From assembly GCF_000621445.1 (NCBI RefSeq), contig NZ_JHYI01000027.1:19392-83391 (forward strand): a DNA stretch of 64,000 bases, in the 5' to 3' direction. This document shows, in pieces, positions 8,890 to 17,914 of this stretch; the stretch's first letter is position 1; each line of letters opens with the position of its first letter. The notes under the pieces were generated by a model that was given only the letters and a program-made list of their open reading frames with translations, was not told where the DNA came from and searched no databases. The DNA is from Alkalihalobacillus bogoriensis ATCC BAA-922 (lineage in GTDB: Bacteria > Bacillota > Bacilli > Bacillales > Bacillaceae_F). The position numbers and the translations under genes are program-made.

Positions 8890-10500
8890 TTATTCAAAAT
8901 ACATTCGTTCAAATGGCAGCTCAAATTGTGTTTGCTTAAATTGAATTCCCTTTACGTCCTTCGGGGCAATAATCGTCAAACTTCCATTTGTTAAAGGAAT
9001 AAACACAGCTTCATTATGAACGATCGTTAAAATATCTTCATAAAGAGCTTTACGTTTGTCTTCATCAGTTGAAACCATGACTTCATCAATCTTGTCGTAT
9101 AGTTCTTCTGCCTGAGCTATTCCGCTTGTTGTATGGAGATAAGATGATTCTGTCATAAAAGCAGAAATCGTACTTTGCGGATCATAAGCAAGACCCCATG
9201 TTTGATTAAAAAGTAATTCATATTCCCCTGTTGCTCTTCGGTTCGAGATTGATGTTGATTCCTCTCCGTATATTTCTACTTCCATTCCAATTTCAGCTAA
9301 TGAACTTTGAATAAACTCTGCTTGTGTTTTTTGAGAAGAAGAATTACTGTCATAATAAAGGGTTAAGGCTAGACTCTTTCCATCCTTTGCTCTCACATGA
9401 GACCCTTCTTCTAACGTCCAACCTGCTTCATCTAATCGTTCTTTTGCTTTTTCTAAATCAAAACCTCGCTCTTTAAGCTCTACATTGGCATATTGAATGT
9501 TTGGTGAAAATAAAGTATGAGCCTCTGTTTCTGTTCCATCAAAAATAGTGTTACTAATCGTTTGTCGGTCAATAGCATACCAAATCGCTTCACGAACCGC
9601 GGTTTCTCCTATTGGACTCTCATGCTTGCTACTATTAGCGACGATCATTTTCGTATTCATTGCTTCACTTCGAACTAGTTGAAATTCACTAGATTCAACT
9701 AATTGATTCATAGCTTCCACATTCAAACTATCTGTCCCCCTGTCGTCCGTAAACACAAAATTTATTTCTCCTTTTTGCAATGCTAGAAATGTCGTTTCAC
9801 CTGCTGGCAAAACTTTTGACGTAATTTTCTTAATGCTTGGCTCCCAGTCCCAATACTGTTCATTCGCTTCAAATGTCGCATATTCGTCTACTTTATGCTC
9901 TTTAAGCATGTAAGGGCCTGTGCCGTGATAACCATTTACACCTTCTTTCGTTTCCCCGTCGATAAAATCTTTTGGTGAAATAAATACATACGGTCTCGTC
10001 ATCGATAATTCGTGTAACGTTGGATAATACGGTTCTGTTAAAATAAACTCAACCGTATACTCATCGACAACATTTACTTCTTCAAGTTTAGTAGATAACC
10101 GAATCCACGAATGGCGTTCCGCATTGCTTTGGACAGCTTCTATATTTTGTTTTACTGCATCAGCATTAAACGGTTCTCCGTCATGAAACGTCACGTCTTC
10201 TCGCAAATAAAACGTATATACTTTTCCGTCATCTGAGATTTTCCATGATTCAGCTAATAACGGTTGAATTCCTTCTGCTGTATTCTCAACTAATGACTCA
10301 AAGATCATCCCTTGTGCTGGCATTGATCCAGTGTATAAGTGGGGATTCATATCATTAATATCATTTGCAGCGGCATAAACGATTTCTGACTTTTCGTCTT
10401 CACTTGAATCTGTTCCAGTTTCTTCTACTGTAGTACACGCCATCAATAAACCTAGTGACAATACAAACAAAAATAAAAAAGTAACAAAACCTTTTCTCAC
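8890..10500 (-). CDS. cntA: Metal-opine binding lipoprotein, CntA-like
   Basis: 536-residue SBP_bac_5 family binding protein. Lipobox LLMAC makes Cys22 the lipidated residue. It matches, from memory, S. aureus CntA along its whole length: NDINDMNPHLYTGSM near 47-61, GTGPYMLKEHK, LPAGETTFLALQKGE, FTDDRGTDSL, MNTKM, LLFNQTWGLAYDPQSTISAF and the C-terminal QTQFELPFERMYFE. CntA captures staphylopine-type opines carrying Ni, Co or Zn. GTG start with GGAGG 7 bases before it. First gene of the operon behind a promoter with a Zur box, which points to zinc. Nickel or dipeptide binding cannot be excluded, but the similarity is much closer to CntA than to OppA or DppA as I know them. Confidence 0.87.
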   Translation of the reverse strand: MRKGFVTFLFLFVLSLGLLMACTTVEETGTDSSEDEKSEIVYAAANDINDMNPHLYTGSMPAQGMIFESLVENTAEGIQPLLAESWKISDDGKVYTFYLREDVTFHDGEPFNADAVKQNIEAVQSNAERHSWIRLSTKLEEVNVVDEYTVEFILTEPYYPTLHELSMTRPYVFISPKDFIDGETKEGVNGYHGTGPYMLKEHKVDEYATFEANEQYWDWEPSIKKITSKVLPAGETTFLALQKGEINFVFTDDRGTDSLNVEAMNQLVESSEFQLVRSEAMNTKMIVANSSKHESPIGETAVREAIWYAIDRQTISNTIFDGTETEAHTLFSPNIQYANVELKERGFDLEKAKERLDEAGWTLEEGSHVRAKDGKSLALTLYYDSNSSSQKTQAEFIQSSLAEIGMEVEIYGEESTSISNRRATGEYELLFNQTWGLAYDPQSTISAFMTESSYLHTTSGIAQAEELYDKIDEVMVSTDEDKRKALYEDILTIVHNEAVFIPLTNGSLTIIAPKDVKGIQFKQTQFELPFERMYFE

Positions 10501-10524
10501 TATACTTCCTCCACCTTTTTTAAA

Positions 10525-10539
10525 TCGTAATGATTACTA
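10525..10539 (-). promoter_or_regulatory. Zur box in the cntA leader
   Basis: TCGTAATGATTACTA differs at a single position from the B. subtilis Zur consensus TCGTAAT-n-ATTACGA. It begins a few bases after the predicted start of transcription, where bound zinc-loaded Zur would block RNA polymerase. The S. aureus cnt operon is also under Zur (with Fur) control. Confidence 0.82.
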
Positions 10540-10552
10540 TTATTAAAGGTAA

Positions 10553-10580
10553 ATTATAGCAGATTGTTCAACTCTGTCAA
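10553..10580 (-). promoter_or_regulatory. SigA promoter of the cnt-like operon
   Basis: Perfect -35 TTGACA (10575-10580) and perfect -10 TATAAT (10553-10558) on the minus strand with 16 bases between. The predicted start is near 10546. Such a strong promoter fits a gene set held off by a repressor. Confidence 0.85.
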
Positions 10581-10737
10581 TCTTTCCTCTATGAACTCTA
10601 AATGGGAGTTTGTGACTAAACAATCACACTATTGCTCATGTGATTTCCACGCTAGTCGAATTGTCTTGTTTTAGCTAAAAGCTATGTTCTTCTTGTTTTT
10701 TGTAGAATTGGTGGTGGCTTTGATCGATTAGACAGAA
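10581..10737. other. Intergenic stretch without a gene
   Basis: Together with the flanking promoter and terminators this forms a gap of about 380 bases. I see no open frame with a ribosome binding site and no further structure here. Confidence 0.5.
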
Positions 10738-10766
10738 AAAAGGCACAACCTAAAGTTGCACCTTTT
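10738..10766. terminator. Terminator-like hairpin, both strands
   Basis: Imperfect stem AAAGG-C-ACAAC with GTTG-C-ACCTTT, with T-rich tracts on both strands. It separates the lipoprotein gene from the cnt promoter. Confidence 0.6.
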
Positions 10767-10872
10767 TCCTTAGAAAACTTTATATTTCATTCATATTACT
10801 AGTCTCTGCTTTTTTTAATCGAGTCTTTTTTTTTGTAAAAAACCCGAACAAGCTGACATGTTATATTCCCAT

Positions 10873-10917
10873 AAAAAACCGCCTTAATTGTTAGCAAGCC
10901 TCAAACAATTAAGGTGG
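10873..10917 (-). terminator. Terminator of the lipoprotein gene
   Basis: Stem of 14 pairs, CCGCCTTAATTGTT (10879-10892) with AACAATTAAGGTGG (10904-10917), one G-T pair, followed on the minus strand by six T. Confidence 0.85.
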
Positions 10918-10958
10918 AGTTCAGTACACATATTATACTTCTTGGTTGGAAGGTAATA

Positions 10959-11441
10959 TTATAATAAATCCCAATCGATTTCCATGCCCCACTTTTTTCC
11001 AAGCTCTTCGATTTTATTTCTATAATCTTCATCCATTTGCACTACTTCTATAATTCTCTCATTATATGTATGATCATCTAGGTCAATTAGCCATTCCTTT
11101 TCAGCATGTAACTCAACTTCATATGTTTGAGTGTAAAGTTGATGAATTTCCTTTAATTCCTCATTACTGATATTTTCTCCGTATTCTTGAGATTGAGAAA
11201 TTAACCTCTCAAGAGTAGGTATAATGACAGTTTCCGTCACAGTATCAGCCGGGACATTTGTTTCGATAAGTTGCTCCACTTTATCTTTTAAATGATTATA
11301 CTCATTGGTAATTTCAGCTGTATCGACAAGATATTCTTCCATTTCACCAACATTACCTGTAATCGTGTGAATGATGGAACATCCAGATGCTACAAATAGT
11401 ATAAATAAAGCTGCTAAAAAAAATACAATTTTTTTACTCAA
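10959..11441 (-). CDS. Lipoprotein of unknown function
   Basis: 160 residues. Signal peptide with lipobox VASGC (Cys21), then a mostly helical, acidic domain likely to form a coiled coil (NEYNHLKDKVEQLIE; ISNEELKEIHQLYTQTYE). TTG start with AGGAGG 9 bases before it. It stands alone between its own promoter and terminator. A weak promoter TTTCAA-N17-TATAAT lies upstream. No family recognised. Confidence 0.75.
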   Translation of the reverse strand: MSKKIVFFLAALFILFVASGCSIIHTITGNVGEMEEYLVDTAEITNEYNHLKDKVEQLIETNVPADTVTETVIIPTLERLISQSQEYGENISNEELKEIHQLYTQTYEVELHAEKEWLIDLDDHTYNERIIEVVQMDEDYRNKIEELGKKWGMEIDWDLL

Positions 11442-11825
11442 TTTCTAACTCCTCCTGGTTGTGTATATAATTTACAGAAATGACGTTTTTAAATTATAAT
11501 AGAACAACTCAACTATTGAAATAGGTCTTAACTAACATTCAACAAAAATCTACAAATTTGACTATCGAATTAAACAACAAATTTAATAGTAAAAAGTTCC
11601 TAATCACGAGTTAATAACCAAAATGGCTAAATGGACATTAAACAATTCCTTGCTGGAAATAATATCTAAATGGCAAATAGTAAAATTAGAAAGACAAGCC
11701 ATGGAGTGAATCAACAAGGCAGTATTTGGTAGCATGACCAAAATATTAAAGAAATGAAAAACAAAATAGGATAGCGAACCTAGGAGATTGACTACAGTTG
11801 TCTGTTAACCCAAGCCTCTCTTGCT
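11442..11825. other. Intergenic stretch without a convincing gene
   Basis: AT-rich. A 28-codon frame starting ATG GCT AAA at about 11622 has no ribosome binding site. Nothing else is supported apart from the upstream promoter of the lipoprotein gene. Confidence 0.5.
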
Positions 11826-12446
11826 TTACCCATACAACTCCAACAAGTCAGCAAAATTTTCAATCGTTTCATCAGACTCACTCACGTCACCGAATCCGTA
11901 CGCGGCATAGACAAATGGAATGTTTGCCAATCTGGCTGCTTTTACATCCCCTTCTGTATCTCCAATATAAATCGGACGGTTTAATTGATTTCTTCCCATT
12001 ACAAGCTTTATGTTTTCTCCTTTAGATAACCCGGACCTACCTGGATTCTCGTAATCTAAAAAATACTTACCGACATTATGAAAGTGGAAAAACGCTTCAA
12101 TATACCCTTCCTGACAATTGCTGACGATAAAAAGCTTATATTTTTTAGAAAGCGTTTGAAGTACGTGTTCAACTTGGTCGTATAACTTTCCTCCAAGCTT
12201 ACGTAAATAGTCGTTTTCCACTTCCCCACATTTTTGTAGCAGCTCTATTCGTTCATCTTCCTGCAAGTAAGGAAATAACTTTTGTCCAATCTCATGGATT
12301 TGGAGCCCCATTGAGTCATGTAAATCTTCAAGGGTAATTTTCTTTTGTACTTTAGGATGTTGATTTAAAATTTCATTCCATGCCATGAGAACCGTTGAAC
12401 TTGAATCCCATAATGTTCCATCTAAATCAAAAATAATACTATCCAT
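11826..12446 (-). CDS. HAD-family phosphatase
   Basis: 206 residues of the HAD superfamily, phosphoglycolate phosphatase-like, with a helical cap between about residues 15 and 85. Motif I DLDGTLWD (Asp7/Asp9), motif II IVSNC near 108, motif III lysine near GLSKGEN, motif IV YIGDTEGD near 160-167. It should remove phosphate from a small metabolite; the substrate cannot be read from sequence. Third gene of an operon behind the LOG and ATPase genes (18-bp gap). GGAGG lies 7 bases before the ATG. Confidence 0.85.
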   Translation of the reverse strand: MDSIIFDLDGTLWDSSSTVLMAWNEILNQHPKVQKKITLEDLHDSMGLQIHEIGQKLFPYLQEDERIELLQKCGEVENDYLRKLGGKLYDQVEHVLQTLSKKYKLFIVSNCQEGYIEAFFHFHNVGKYFLDYENPGRSGLSKGENIKLVMGRNQLNRPIYIGDTEGDVKAARLANIPFVYAAYGFGDVSESDETIENFADLLELYG

Positions 12447-12464
12447 CTACATTCCTCCACTTCT

Positions 12465-13190
12465 CTACTCATCATCTTCTTCCCTAAGAATCTCTTCTAA
12501 AAAACGCTCGCGGTGATCTAGGAAGTATTTTGTTATTTGGTAATGGTCGGTTTCTTCGTAGTCTATCTTCTTTATCTCGCCAGAATCAAAACTAAGAATC
12601 GTAGCTTCAGGATAACCTAACAAAATCGGTGAATGTGTCGCGATTATAAATTGACATTCTCCTGTCGATGATAAATCATAGATGATTTTTAAAAACGCAA
12701 GTTGTCGTTGGGGAGATAAGGCGGCCTCAGGCTCGTCTAATAAGTAAATTGCTTTTCCGTTGAAGCGGTGCAAAAACAAAGAAAGAAACGATTCCCCGTG
12801 AGACTGTTCATGTAAAGACTTCCCGCCATATGCTTCCCATGCCCTCACAGAATCAATATGAGAGGCAAAATGATAAAAAGACTCTGCTCTTAGAAAAAAG
12901 CCATTAGATATTTTCGGTAACCATGATAGCCGAATATAGTTGCCAAGAGCAGATTCCGAAGCTTCGAGGTCATATGTATTATTTCTTCCACCACCAGCTG
13001 TGTTAAATTGGCACTTATAGGCAATCGCTTCAAGCAATGTTGATTTCCCTGAGCCATTTTCACCAACAAAAAAGGTCACATTCTTCTCTAAATGTAGTTG
13101 CTGAAAATTTTGAATCGCTGGAATTGAAAATGGATATTCGGCTTGATTAGGAATAGTGTCTCGAAGCATTTCAATTCTTTTTAAAAACAT
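12465..13190 (-). CDS. Predicted ATPase (ABC-type AAA, SMC-like)
   Basis: 241 residues. Walker A VGENGSGKST near 42-51, an ABC-like signature region (SHGESFLSLF near 131-140), Walker B IYLLDEPEAALSP near 147-159 and the switch histidine in IIATHSP near 179. It has no membrane segments and is not next to a permease, so it is one of the stand-alone ATPases found near defence or repair genes, but no partner nuclease is visible. Located in an operon with LOG and HAD genes, 18 bp from each. Role unknown. Confidence 0.8.
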   Translation of the reverse strand: MFLKRIEMLRDTIPNQAEYPFSIPAIQNFQQLHLEKNVTFFVGENGSGKSTLLEAIAYKCQFNTAGGGRNNTYDLEASESALGNYIRLSWLPKISNGFFLRAESFYHFASHIDSVRAWEAYGGKSLHEQSHGESFLSLFLHRFNGKAIYLLDEPEAALSPQRQLAFLKIIYDLSSTGECQFIIATHSPILLGYPEATILSFDSGEIKKIDYEETDHYQITKYFLDHRERFLEEILREEDDE

Positions 13191-13208
13191 CCAATCACCA
13201 CCTCTTTA

Positions 13209-13772
13209 CTACCATTTATGAATATAAGCACTTTCGTAATGTTGAAGTTTTGAAACTAATTGACTTGGTTCTTTGTCGATTACAATCAGTTTTTTATAGT
13301 CTGCCTTTACAAATCCTTGTTCAATCATATGGTCAAACAAAGATAAGATTGGTGAATAATATTCATTTACGTTAAAAAAAGCACACGGTTTTTCATGATA
13401 TCCTAATTGGGCCCATGTAAACACTTCAAACCACTCTTCTAATGTTCCTGTTCCTCCTGGCATTGCAATAAAGCCATCAGCATAATCGGCAATTAACGCT
13501 TTTCGTTCATGCATTGTTTTCACAACATGAAGCTCTGTTAACTGCTCATGTGCAATTTCAACATTTCTTAGTTTTTCAGGTATGACACCAATGACTTTGC
13601 CTCCATTAGCCATGACCGCATCGGCAACAGCTCCCATACAACCAACAGTAGCTCCTCCATATACGAGATTGATATTGTTTTCCACAAGGACTTCTCCTAG
13701 TCTCCGTGCTTGCTCCATATAAACAGGATCATTTCCTGGACTTGACCCACAAAAAACGGCAATTGTTTTCAT
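13209..13772 (-). CDS. LOG family nucleotide phosphoribohydrolase
   Basis: 187 residues, the TIGR00730/LOG family, which cleaves nucleoside 5'-monophosphates at the N-glycosidic bond (cytokinin-activating enzymes in plants). Seen: FCGSSPG near 8-14, YGGATVGCMG near 39-48, MHERK near 87 and the hallmark PGGTGTLEE near 105-113. B. subtilis YvdD is of this type. First gene of the three-gene operon. In bacteria the physiological substrate is usually unknown; nucleotide clean-up is a reasonable guess. Confidence 0.9.
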   Translation of the reverse strand: MKTIAVFCGSSPGNDPVYMEQARRLGEVLVENNINLVYGGATVGCMGAVADAVMANGGKVIGVIPEKLRNVEIAHEQLTELHVVKTMHERKALIADYADGFIAMPGGTGTLEEWFEVFTWAQLGYHEKPCAFFNVNEYYSPILSLFDHMIEQGFVKADYKKLIVIDKEPSQLVSKLQHYESAYIHKW

Positions 13773-13918
13773 CTATATTTCCTCTCTTTCTATCTTTTGA
13801 AACTTCTACAATTATCACACAGGTTGAAATATTTAACAATTCTATATATAATCCTTCTCTCTTCTTTAAAAATCTAGTAATATGATGAAGTATCTTTTCC
13901 ACTTATGGAGGGCTTAAG

Positions 13919-15034
13919 TTGAAATTAACGAACAAACAGATTTTTATGTTTCTATTCCTTGCCGTTTGTGTTGTTTCGTCTCTCTTTTTTGTTTTTCATA
14001 ATTATTCGTTTTATGAACGACCTATTGCGAAAATCATAGAAACTCAACTGATAGAAACGACAGAGACGGTTGATATGTATAACAATGAGGACCAATTATA
14101 TACCCAAAGCATCATCGCTGAAATAAAAAACGGAGAGTATAAAGGACAGTTGATTTCGTTAACAAATGAGTATTCATCCTCTCAAGCGTATGACCAGGAA
14201 TACCGAGTCGGGAACGAGTTATTCGTTTGGATTGATGAAACGACTGTCGGAAGTGCTGAAATCACAGGCACTATTCAAGATGTGAAACGAGATAAATATT
14301 TATTGATCGTCACCTGGATATTTATTTTCACGTTATTGCTTGTCGGAAAAAAACAAGGGTTGTATTCTATCATTAGTTTATTTGTGAACGCTGCCATTTT
14401 ATCGTATGCATTAGATGTTTACATTAAAACAACAAACATTAGTTTAGTATTTATATGTGGTGTAAGTGTCATTTTATTTACTGTCATTTCTCTTTTACTT
14501 GTAAACGGAAGAAATGAAAAAACATATGCTGCCATCATTGCGACACTCATCTGTACCTTTCTTCTATTGCTCATTGCCTATCTCGTCATGTGGGCCACAG
14601 CTGAGCAAGGTCTCCGCTATGAAGAAATGCAGTTTTTAACTCGTCCACATCAAATGGTATTTATGGCGGGGGTGTTAGTCGGTTCGCTCGGAGCTGTTAT
14701 GGATGTAGCGATAACGATGTCTTCTTCGATTTTTAGTTTGTATGAAAAAAATAGCAACATCTCTGTGAAAGCAATGAAAACATCAGGAATGGAAATCGGT
14801 AAAGATATTATGGGCACAATGACAAATATTTTGTTTTTTGCTTATATTAGTGGCTCCATTCCGATGATGATTTTATACTTAAATAATTATGCACCCATTG
14901 GCTTTACCCTTTCGATGAACCTCTCATTAGAATTGGCACGGGCTTTAGCTGGTGGCATTGGCATTGTATTAACGATTCCAATTGGATTATATATTACGAT
15001 ATACTTCGTGAAAGTGAAGAGGGCGAGACGATGA
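13919..15034 (+). CDS. YibE/F family membrane protein
   Basis: 371 residues. N-terminal membrane segment (about 8-28), an extracytoplasmic beta-rich domain (about 30-130) and seven or so membrane segments to the end, matching the YibE/F architecture. Conserved stretches include GAVMDVAITMSSS and GKDIMGTMTNILFFAYISGSIP. TTG start with GGAGGG 6 bases before it. It overlaps the next YibE/F-like gene by 4 bases (ATGA), so the two are translated together and probably form one complex. Transport function has not been established for the family. Confidence 0.85.
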   Translation: MKLTNKQIFMFLFLAVCVVSSLFFVFHNYSFYERPIAKIIETQLIETTETVDMYNNEDQLYTQSIIAEIKNGEYKGQLISLTNEYSSSQAYDQEYRVGNELFVWIDETTVGSAEITGTIQDVKRDKYLLIVTWIFIFTLLLVGKKQGLYSIISLFVNAAILSYALDVYIKTTNISLVFICGVSVILFTVISLLLVNGRNEKTYAAIIATLICTFLLLLIAYLVMWATAEQGLRYEEMQFLTRPHQMVFMAGVLVGSLGAVMDVAITMSSSIFSLYEKNSNISVKAMKTSGMEIGKDIMGTMTNILFFAYISGSIPMMILYLNNYAPIGFTLSMNLSLELARALAGGIGIVLTIPIGLYITIYFVKVKRARR

Positions 15035-15807
15035 GTGTAGTCACATGTTTAGCTGTCATCTTATTTCTATTAATGGTGTGGGTCGGAGGAAAAAAAGGCG
15101 CCCGTTCATTTCTTGCATTGTTTCTTAATTTTGCAGTCTTGTTTCTAACGATTCTTTTCATGTCCAATCCAAATGGGAATCCATTGTTGTTAACATTTTT
15201 CGCTTGTACCGTAATAAGCTGCATTAATTTATTTTATATTAATCGCATCAACATCAAGACAATCACTGCCTTTATCGCTACAGTAATTACAACCGTTATT
15301 CTCCTCGTGCTCATTATTTTCGTCACAGATTACGCGATGATTCAAGGGTTTGGTGAAGAAGAAATTGAAGAGCTTAGTATCTTTTCCCTTTATGTCGGTG
15401 TAGATTTCGTGAAAATCGGAGCAGCCGTTATTATTATGAGTACAATTGGCGCCATCATCGATATTGCGATTTCGCTCTCTTCTCCGATGCGTGAAATCTA
15501 TTACCACAATCCAACTATCCGGCGAAAAGATTTGTTTTTGTCGGGGCTAGCGATTGGACGAGACATTTTAGGGACGAGTGCGAATACTTTATTTTTCGCG
15601 TTTTTCGGAGGTTATATGGCCTTGCTTTTATGGTATAAAGATTTGTCGTATTCCTTTGGACAGATTATTAATTCGAAAATATTTAGTGCAGAAATGATGA
15701 CAATCCTTTGTGCTGGCATTGGCGTGGCATTATGTATTCCGATCACGTCTTGGATTACCGCCTATTTTTTAGTAAAAAAACGTGACCAAGTTGAAGCGGA
15801 AAAATAA
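15031..15807 (+). CDS. YibE/F-like membrane protein, second subunit
   Basis: 258 residues, seven predicted membrane segments and no extracytoplasmic domain. It repeats the conserved pattern of its neighbour: GAIIDIAISLSSPM and GRDILGTSANTLFFAFFGGYM. The start overlaps the stop of the previous gene (ATGA). A 187-bp repeat element begins 24 bp after the stop codon. Confidence 0.85.
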   Translation: MSVVTCLAVILFLLMVWVGGKKGARSFLALFLNFAVLFLTILFMSNPNGNPLLLTFFACTVISCINLFYINRINIKTITAFIATVITTVILLVLIIFVTDYAMIQGFGEEEIEELSIFSLYVGVDFVKIGAAVIIMSTIGAIIDIAISLSSPMREIYYHNPTIRRKDLFLSGLAIGRDILGTSANTLFFAFFGGYMALLLWYKDLSYSFGQIINSKIFSAEMMTILCAGIGVALCIPITSWITAYFLVKKRDQVEAEK

Positions 15808-15831
15808 AAGAATCAAAACGAAGCGTAGTAG

Positions 15832-16018
15832 TTACGGACATAGGTTCCGCTATTTCATTAAAAATAAAGCTTTTCTCACTTTTGTCGGACATACGTTCCG
15901 CTATTCACCAGAAAACAGCAGTGAAAATCTGCGTTTCTGCGCACTTAACGGAACGTATGTCCGTTAACATGTAGCCGACGCTATTTTTTCTTATAATAGC
16001 GGAACATACGTCCGTTAA
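15832..16018. repeat. 187-bp four-unit palindromic element, copy R1
   Basis: Two forward units (CGGACATAGGTTCCGC at 15835 and CGGACATACGTTCCGC near 15896) and two inverted units (GCGGAACATACGTCCG to 16015; CGGAACGTATGTCCG near 15950). The ends form an inverted repeat of about 22 bp. It lies between convergent genes and its right end supplies the stop codon of the gene at 16015-16404. Confidence 0.85.
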
Positions 16019-16404
16019 CACTGATGGTAGAAGAGAGTTACAAACAATAGATGGTTCTGCCTTCCCTCAAGACCTATACTCACGTTTTCAAAATGGATTT
16101 TCTCCTCTAATAAACGGAATGAAACGATGTACGACGCTCCGAAACAGAAAAGCCAAAACAACCTTGAGGAGAGAAGCCCTTTGTAAAATGAAACTTCTCT
16201 AAAAAGGAAAACTCCCATCACAATCGTATAAATGACAAAAAGGCAATAAGAAATTCCAAACCAATTCACCCATACATTTCCAACAAATGCGATCCCTTGA
16301 TTTTCATATAAGTTGCTAGCGATATTCACGGTAAAAAAATAGCCGATGACTAAAAACAACACTACTTCCATTGACCGGCCAACATCTTTTATAAATGTTT
16401 TCAG
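16015..16404 (-). CDS. Small membrane protein, probable CTG start
   Basis: About 129 residues with three to four membrane segments (near 13-31, 43-66 and 78-96). The ATG at 16371 has no ribosome binding site, whereas GAGGAGG lies 8 bases before an in-frame CTG at 16404, and this start falls 15 bases after the stop of the amidase gene. The longer protein begins with a basic stretch (KTFIKDVGR), as is usual before a first membrane segment. The C terminus runs into repeat element R1, which provides the stop codon. Function unknown. Confidence 0.55.
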   Translation of the reverse strand: MKTFIKDVGRSMEVVLFLVIGYFFTVNIASNLYENQGIAFVGNVWVNWFGISYCLFVIYTIVMGVFLFREVSFYKGLLSSRLFWLFCFGASYIVSFRLLEEKIHFENVSIGLEGRQNHLLFVTLFYHQC

Positions 16405-16419
16405 TACTAACGCCTCCTC

Positions 16420-17889
16420 TCATTTTAGTATTGGAGGTTTCCTATGACGAGTTGCTTGTTCAAAGCTATAAGCAAGTTTGATTAGCGTACTTTCCGAAAA
16501 AGCTGTGCCGGCAAAAGTTACACCAAAAGGTCTACCATTTTTCATATATCCTGCTGGTACCGCAATACTCGGATACCCGGCTTTTGCACAAATCGTTGAC
16601 CCGATATAGGACGGGAATACAATCGCATCAAGCTGATGTTTTTGAAGCGCATAGTCTATTCCTAATTCTTGTGAAAAATAAAGGTCTTCGATTTTTGCGT
16701 TCAAATACTCCGAGCTTTTTAATGCAGTTGGTAATTTGGCCCTTGCCTCTAATTTATCTTGACCATACTTTAAGGTTTGTTCTGAGAATTCCTCGTTAAA
16801 TTGAATGAGTTCTTTTACTAAGTGCACAGGCATATGAGGTGGAAGCTGAAATAAATAGTTATCTAAGCTATGTTTTAACTCATAAAAGGACACGTCCCAG
16901 CTCCACTCTCTATGAAAAGATGGAATATCTACATCTTCAGTTAAAATAGCTCCTTGTTTTCTTAAAGTGTGAATGACGTCTTGGAATAACAATTCATCAT
17001 GTTCTTCCGATTGCAAATAGCGTTCTGATGCATTTGTAAAAACACCAATTCTAGTACCAGCAAGACCTGACTTTTGTAAAAAGTGGGAATAGGTTTGTCT
17101 AGGTTTATACTTGCTTTTAAAGGTTGCCGGATCATCTTTATCTATCCCAGCTAGCACTTCTAACATGAAAGCGGCATCTGTTACCGTTCTCGCAATTGGC
17201 CCTGCCGTATCTTGAGAATAGGTAAACGGAATAAGGCCACTTCGGCTGATTAAGCCAACTGTTGGCTTAATCCCTACTACTGAGTTTTGAATAGCTGGAC
17301 TAAGTATGGATGCATCTGTTTCTGTTCCGATTGCTCCTACTGTAAAATTAGCAGCGACTGCTACCGTTGACCCTGAACTAGACCCGCCGACAAAAAGGTC
17401 TCGGTCACCATAAGGATTAACAGTTTGGCCGCCTCTTGTACTATAACCAGCCCACATTTCACTTGCCATTCCATTAGCCAACTCAGTCATATTCGTCTTT
17501 CCTAATATAATCGCTCCTGCTTGACGTAATTGTTTTACAAGGAACGCATCTTCATTAGCAAGATTGTTTTGTAACGCTAGAGTACCTGCACTTGTATGCA
17601 TAGCGTCTTTCGTTTCGATATTGTCTTTTAACAAAATAGGGATTCCATGTAATGGCCCCCTAGCCCGTGAAACTTTTCTCTCCTCATCTAACGCTTCCGC
17701 AATAAAAATAGCATCAGGATTAATTTCCAAAATTGAATGAAGGTGGGGACCTGCTTGGTCGTACTTCGCTATTTGATGTAAATAATACATGACTAGCTGT
17801 TTAGAGGTGATTTCTTCTTTGTCCATTGCAGATTGAATGTCTGTAATCGTCAATTCATCCCTGAAAAACTCAGCAAATTGTATCTCCAT
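16420..17889 (-). CDS. Amidase signature family enzyme
   Basis: 489 residues, the usual length for the amidase signature family (GatA/AtzF/fatty-acid amide hydrolase relatives). Catalytic Lys in LLKDNIETK near 86-94, cis-Ser in VGGSSSGST near 167-175, nucleophile Ser in GTETDASILSPA near 190-201. It hydrolyses an amide bond; there is no GatB or GatC nearby, so it is not part of tRNA amidation. The nucleophile motif has Ala where most members have Gly (DGS). AGGAG lies before the ATG. It is followed at 15 bp by a small membrane protein. Confidence 0.9.
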   Translation of the reverse strand: MEIQFAEFFRDELTITDIQSAMDKEEITSKQLVMYYLHQIAKYDQAGPHLHSILEINPDAIFIAEALDEERKVSRARGPLHGIPILLKDNIETKDAMHTSAGTLALQNNLANEDAFLVKQLRQAGAIILGKTNMTELANGMASEMWAGYSTRGGQTVNPYGDRDLFVGGSSSGSTVAVAANFTVGAIGTETDASILSPAIQNSVVGIKPTVGLISRSGLIPFTYSQDTAGPIARTVTDAAFMLEVLAGIDKDDPATFKSKYKPRQTYSHFLQKSGLAGTRIGVFTNASERYLQSEEHDELLFQDVIHTLRKQGAILTEDVDIPSFHREWSWDVSFYELKHSLDNYLFQLPPHMPVHLVKELIQFNEEFSEQTLKYGQDKLEARAKLPTALKSSEYLNAKIEDLYFSQELGIDYALQKHQLDAIVFPSYIGSTICAKAGYPSIAVPAGYMKNGRPFGVTFAGTAFSESTLIKLAYSFEQATRHRKPPILK

Positions 17890-17914
17890 TTATACACTCC
17901 TACTCTTACTATTG

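Noticed and set aside
11622..11708. 28-codon frame starting MAKW
   Set aside because: No ribosome binding site or promoter, and no sign of conservation can be judged from one sequence.
12465..13190. Anti-phage defence system (stand-alone AAA ATPase with partner)
   Set aside because: The neighbours are a LOG enzyme and a HAD phosphatase; no nuclease, TIR or toxin domain is present, so metabolic or repair roles are as likely.
15782..15967. Open frame with repeated GHxFRYF-like peptides; also 26383-26580, 41033-41290 and 53366-53590
   Set aside because: These frames are chance translations of the 187-bp repeat element (its unit reads as GHLFRYF in one frame). They have no ribosome binding sites and the frame is not kept through the whole element.
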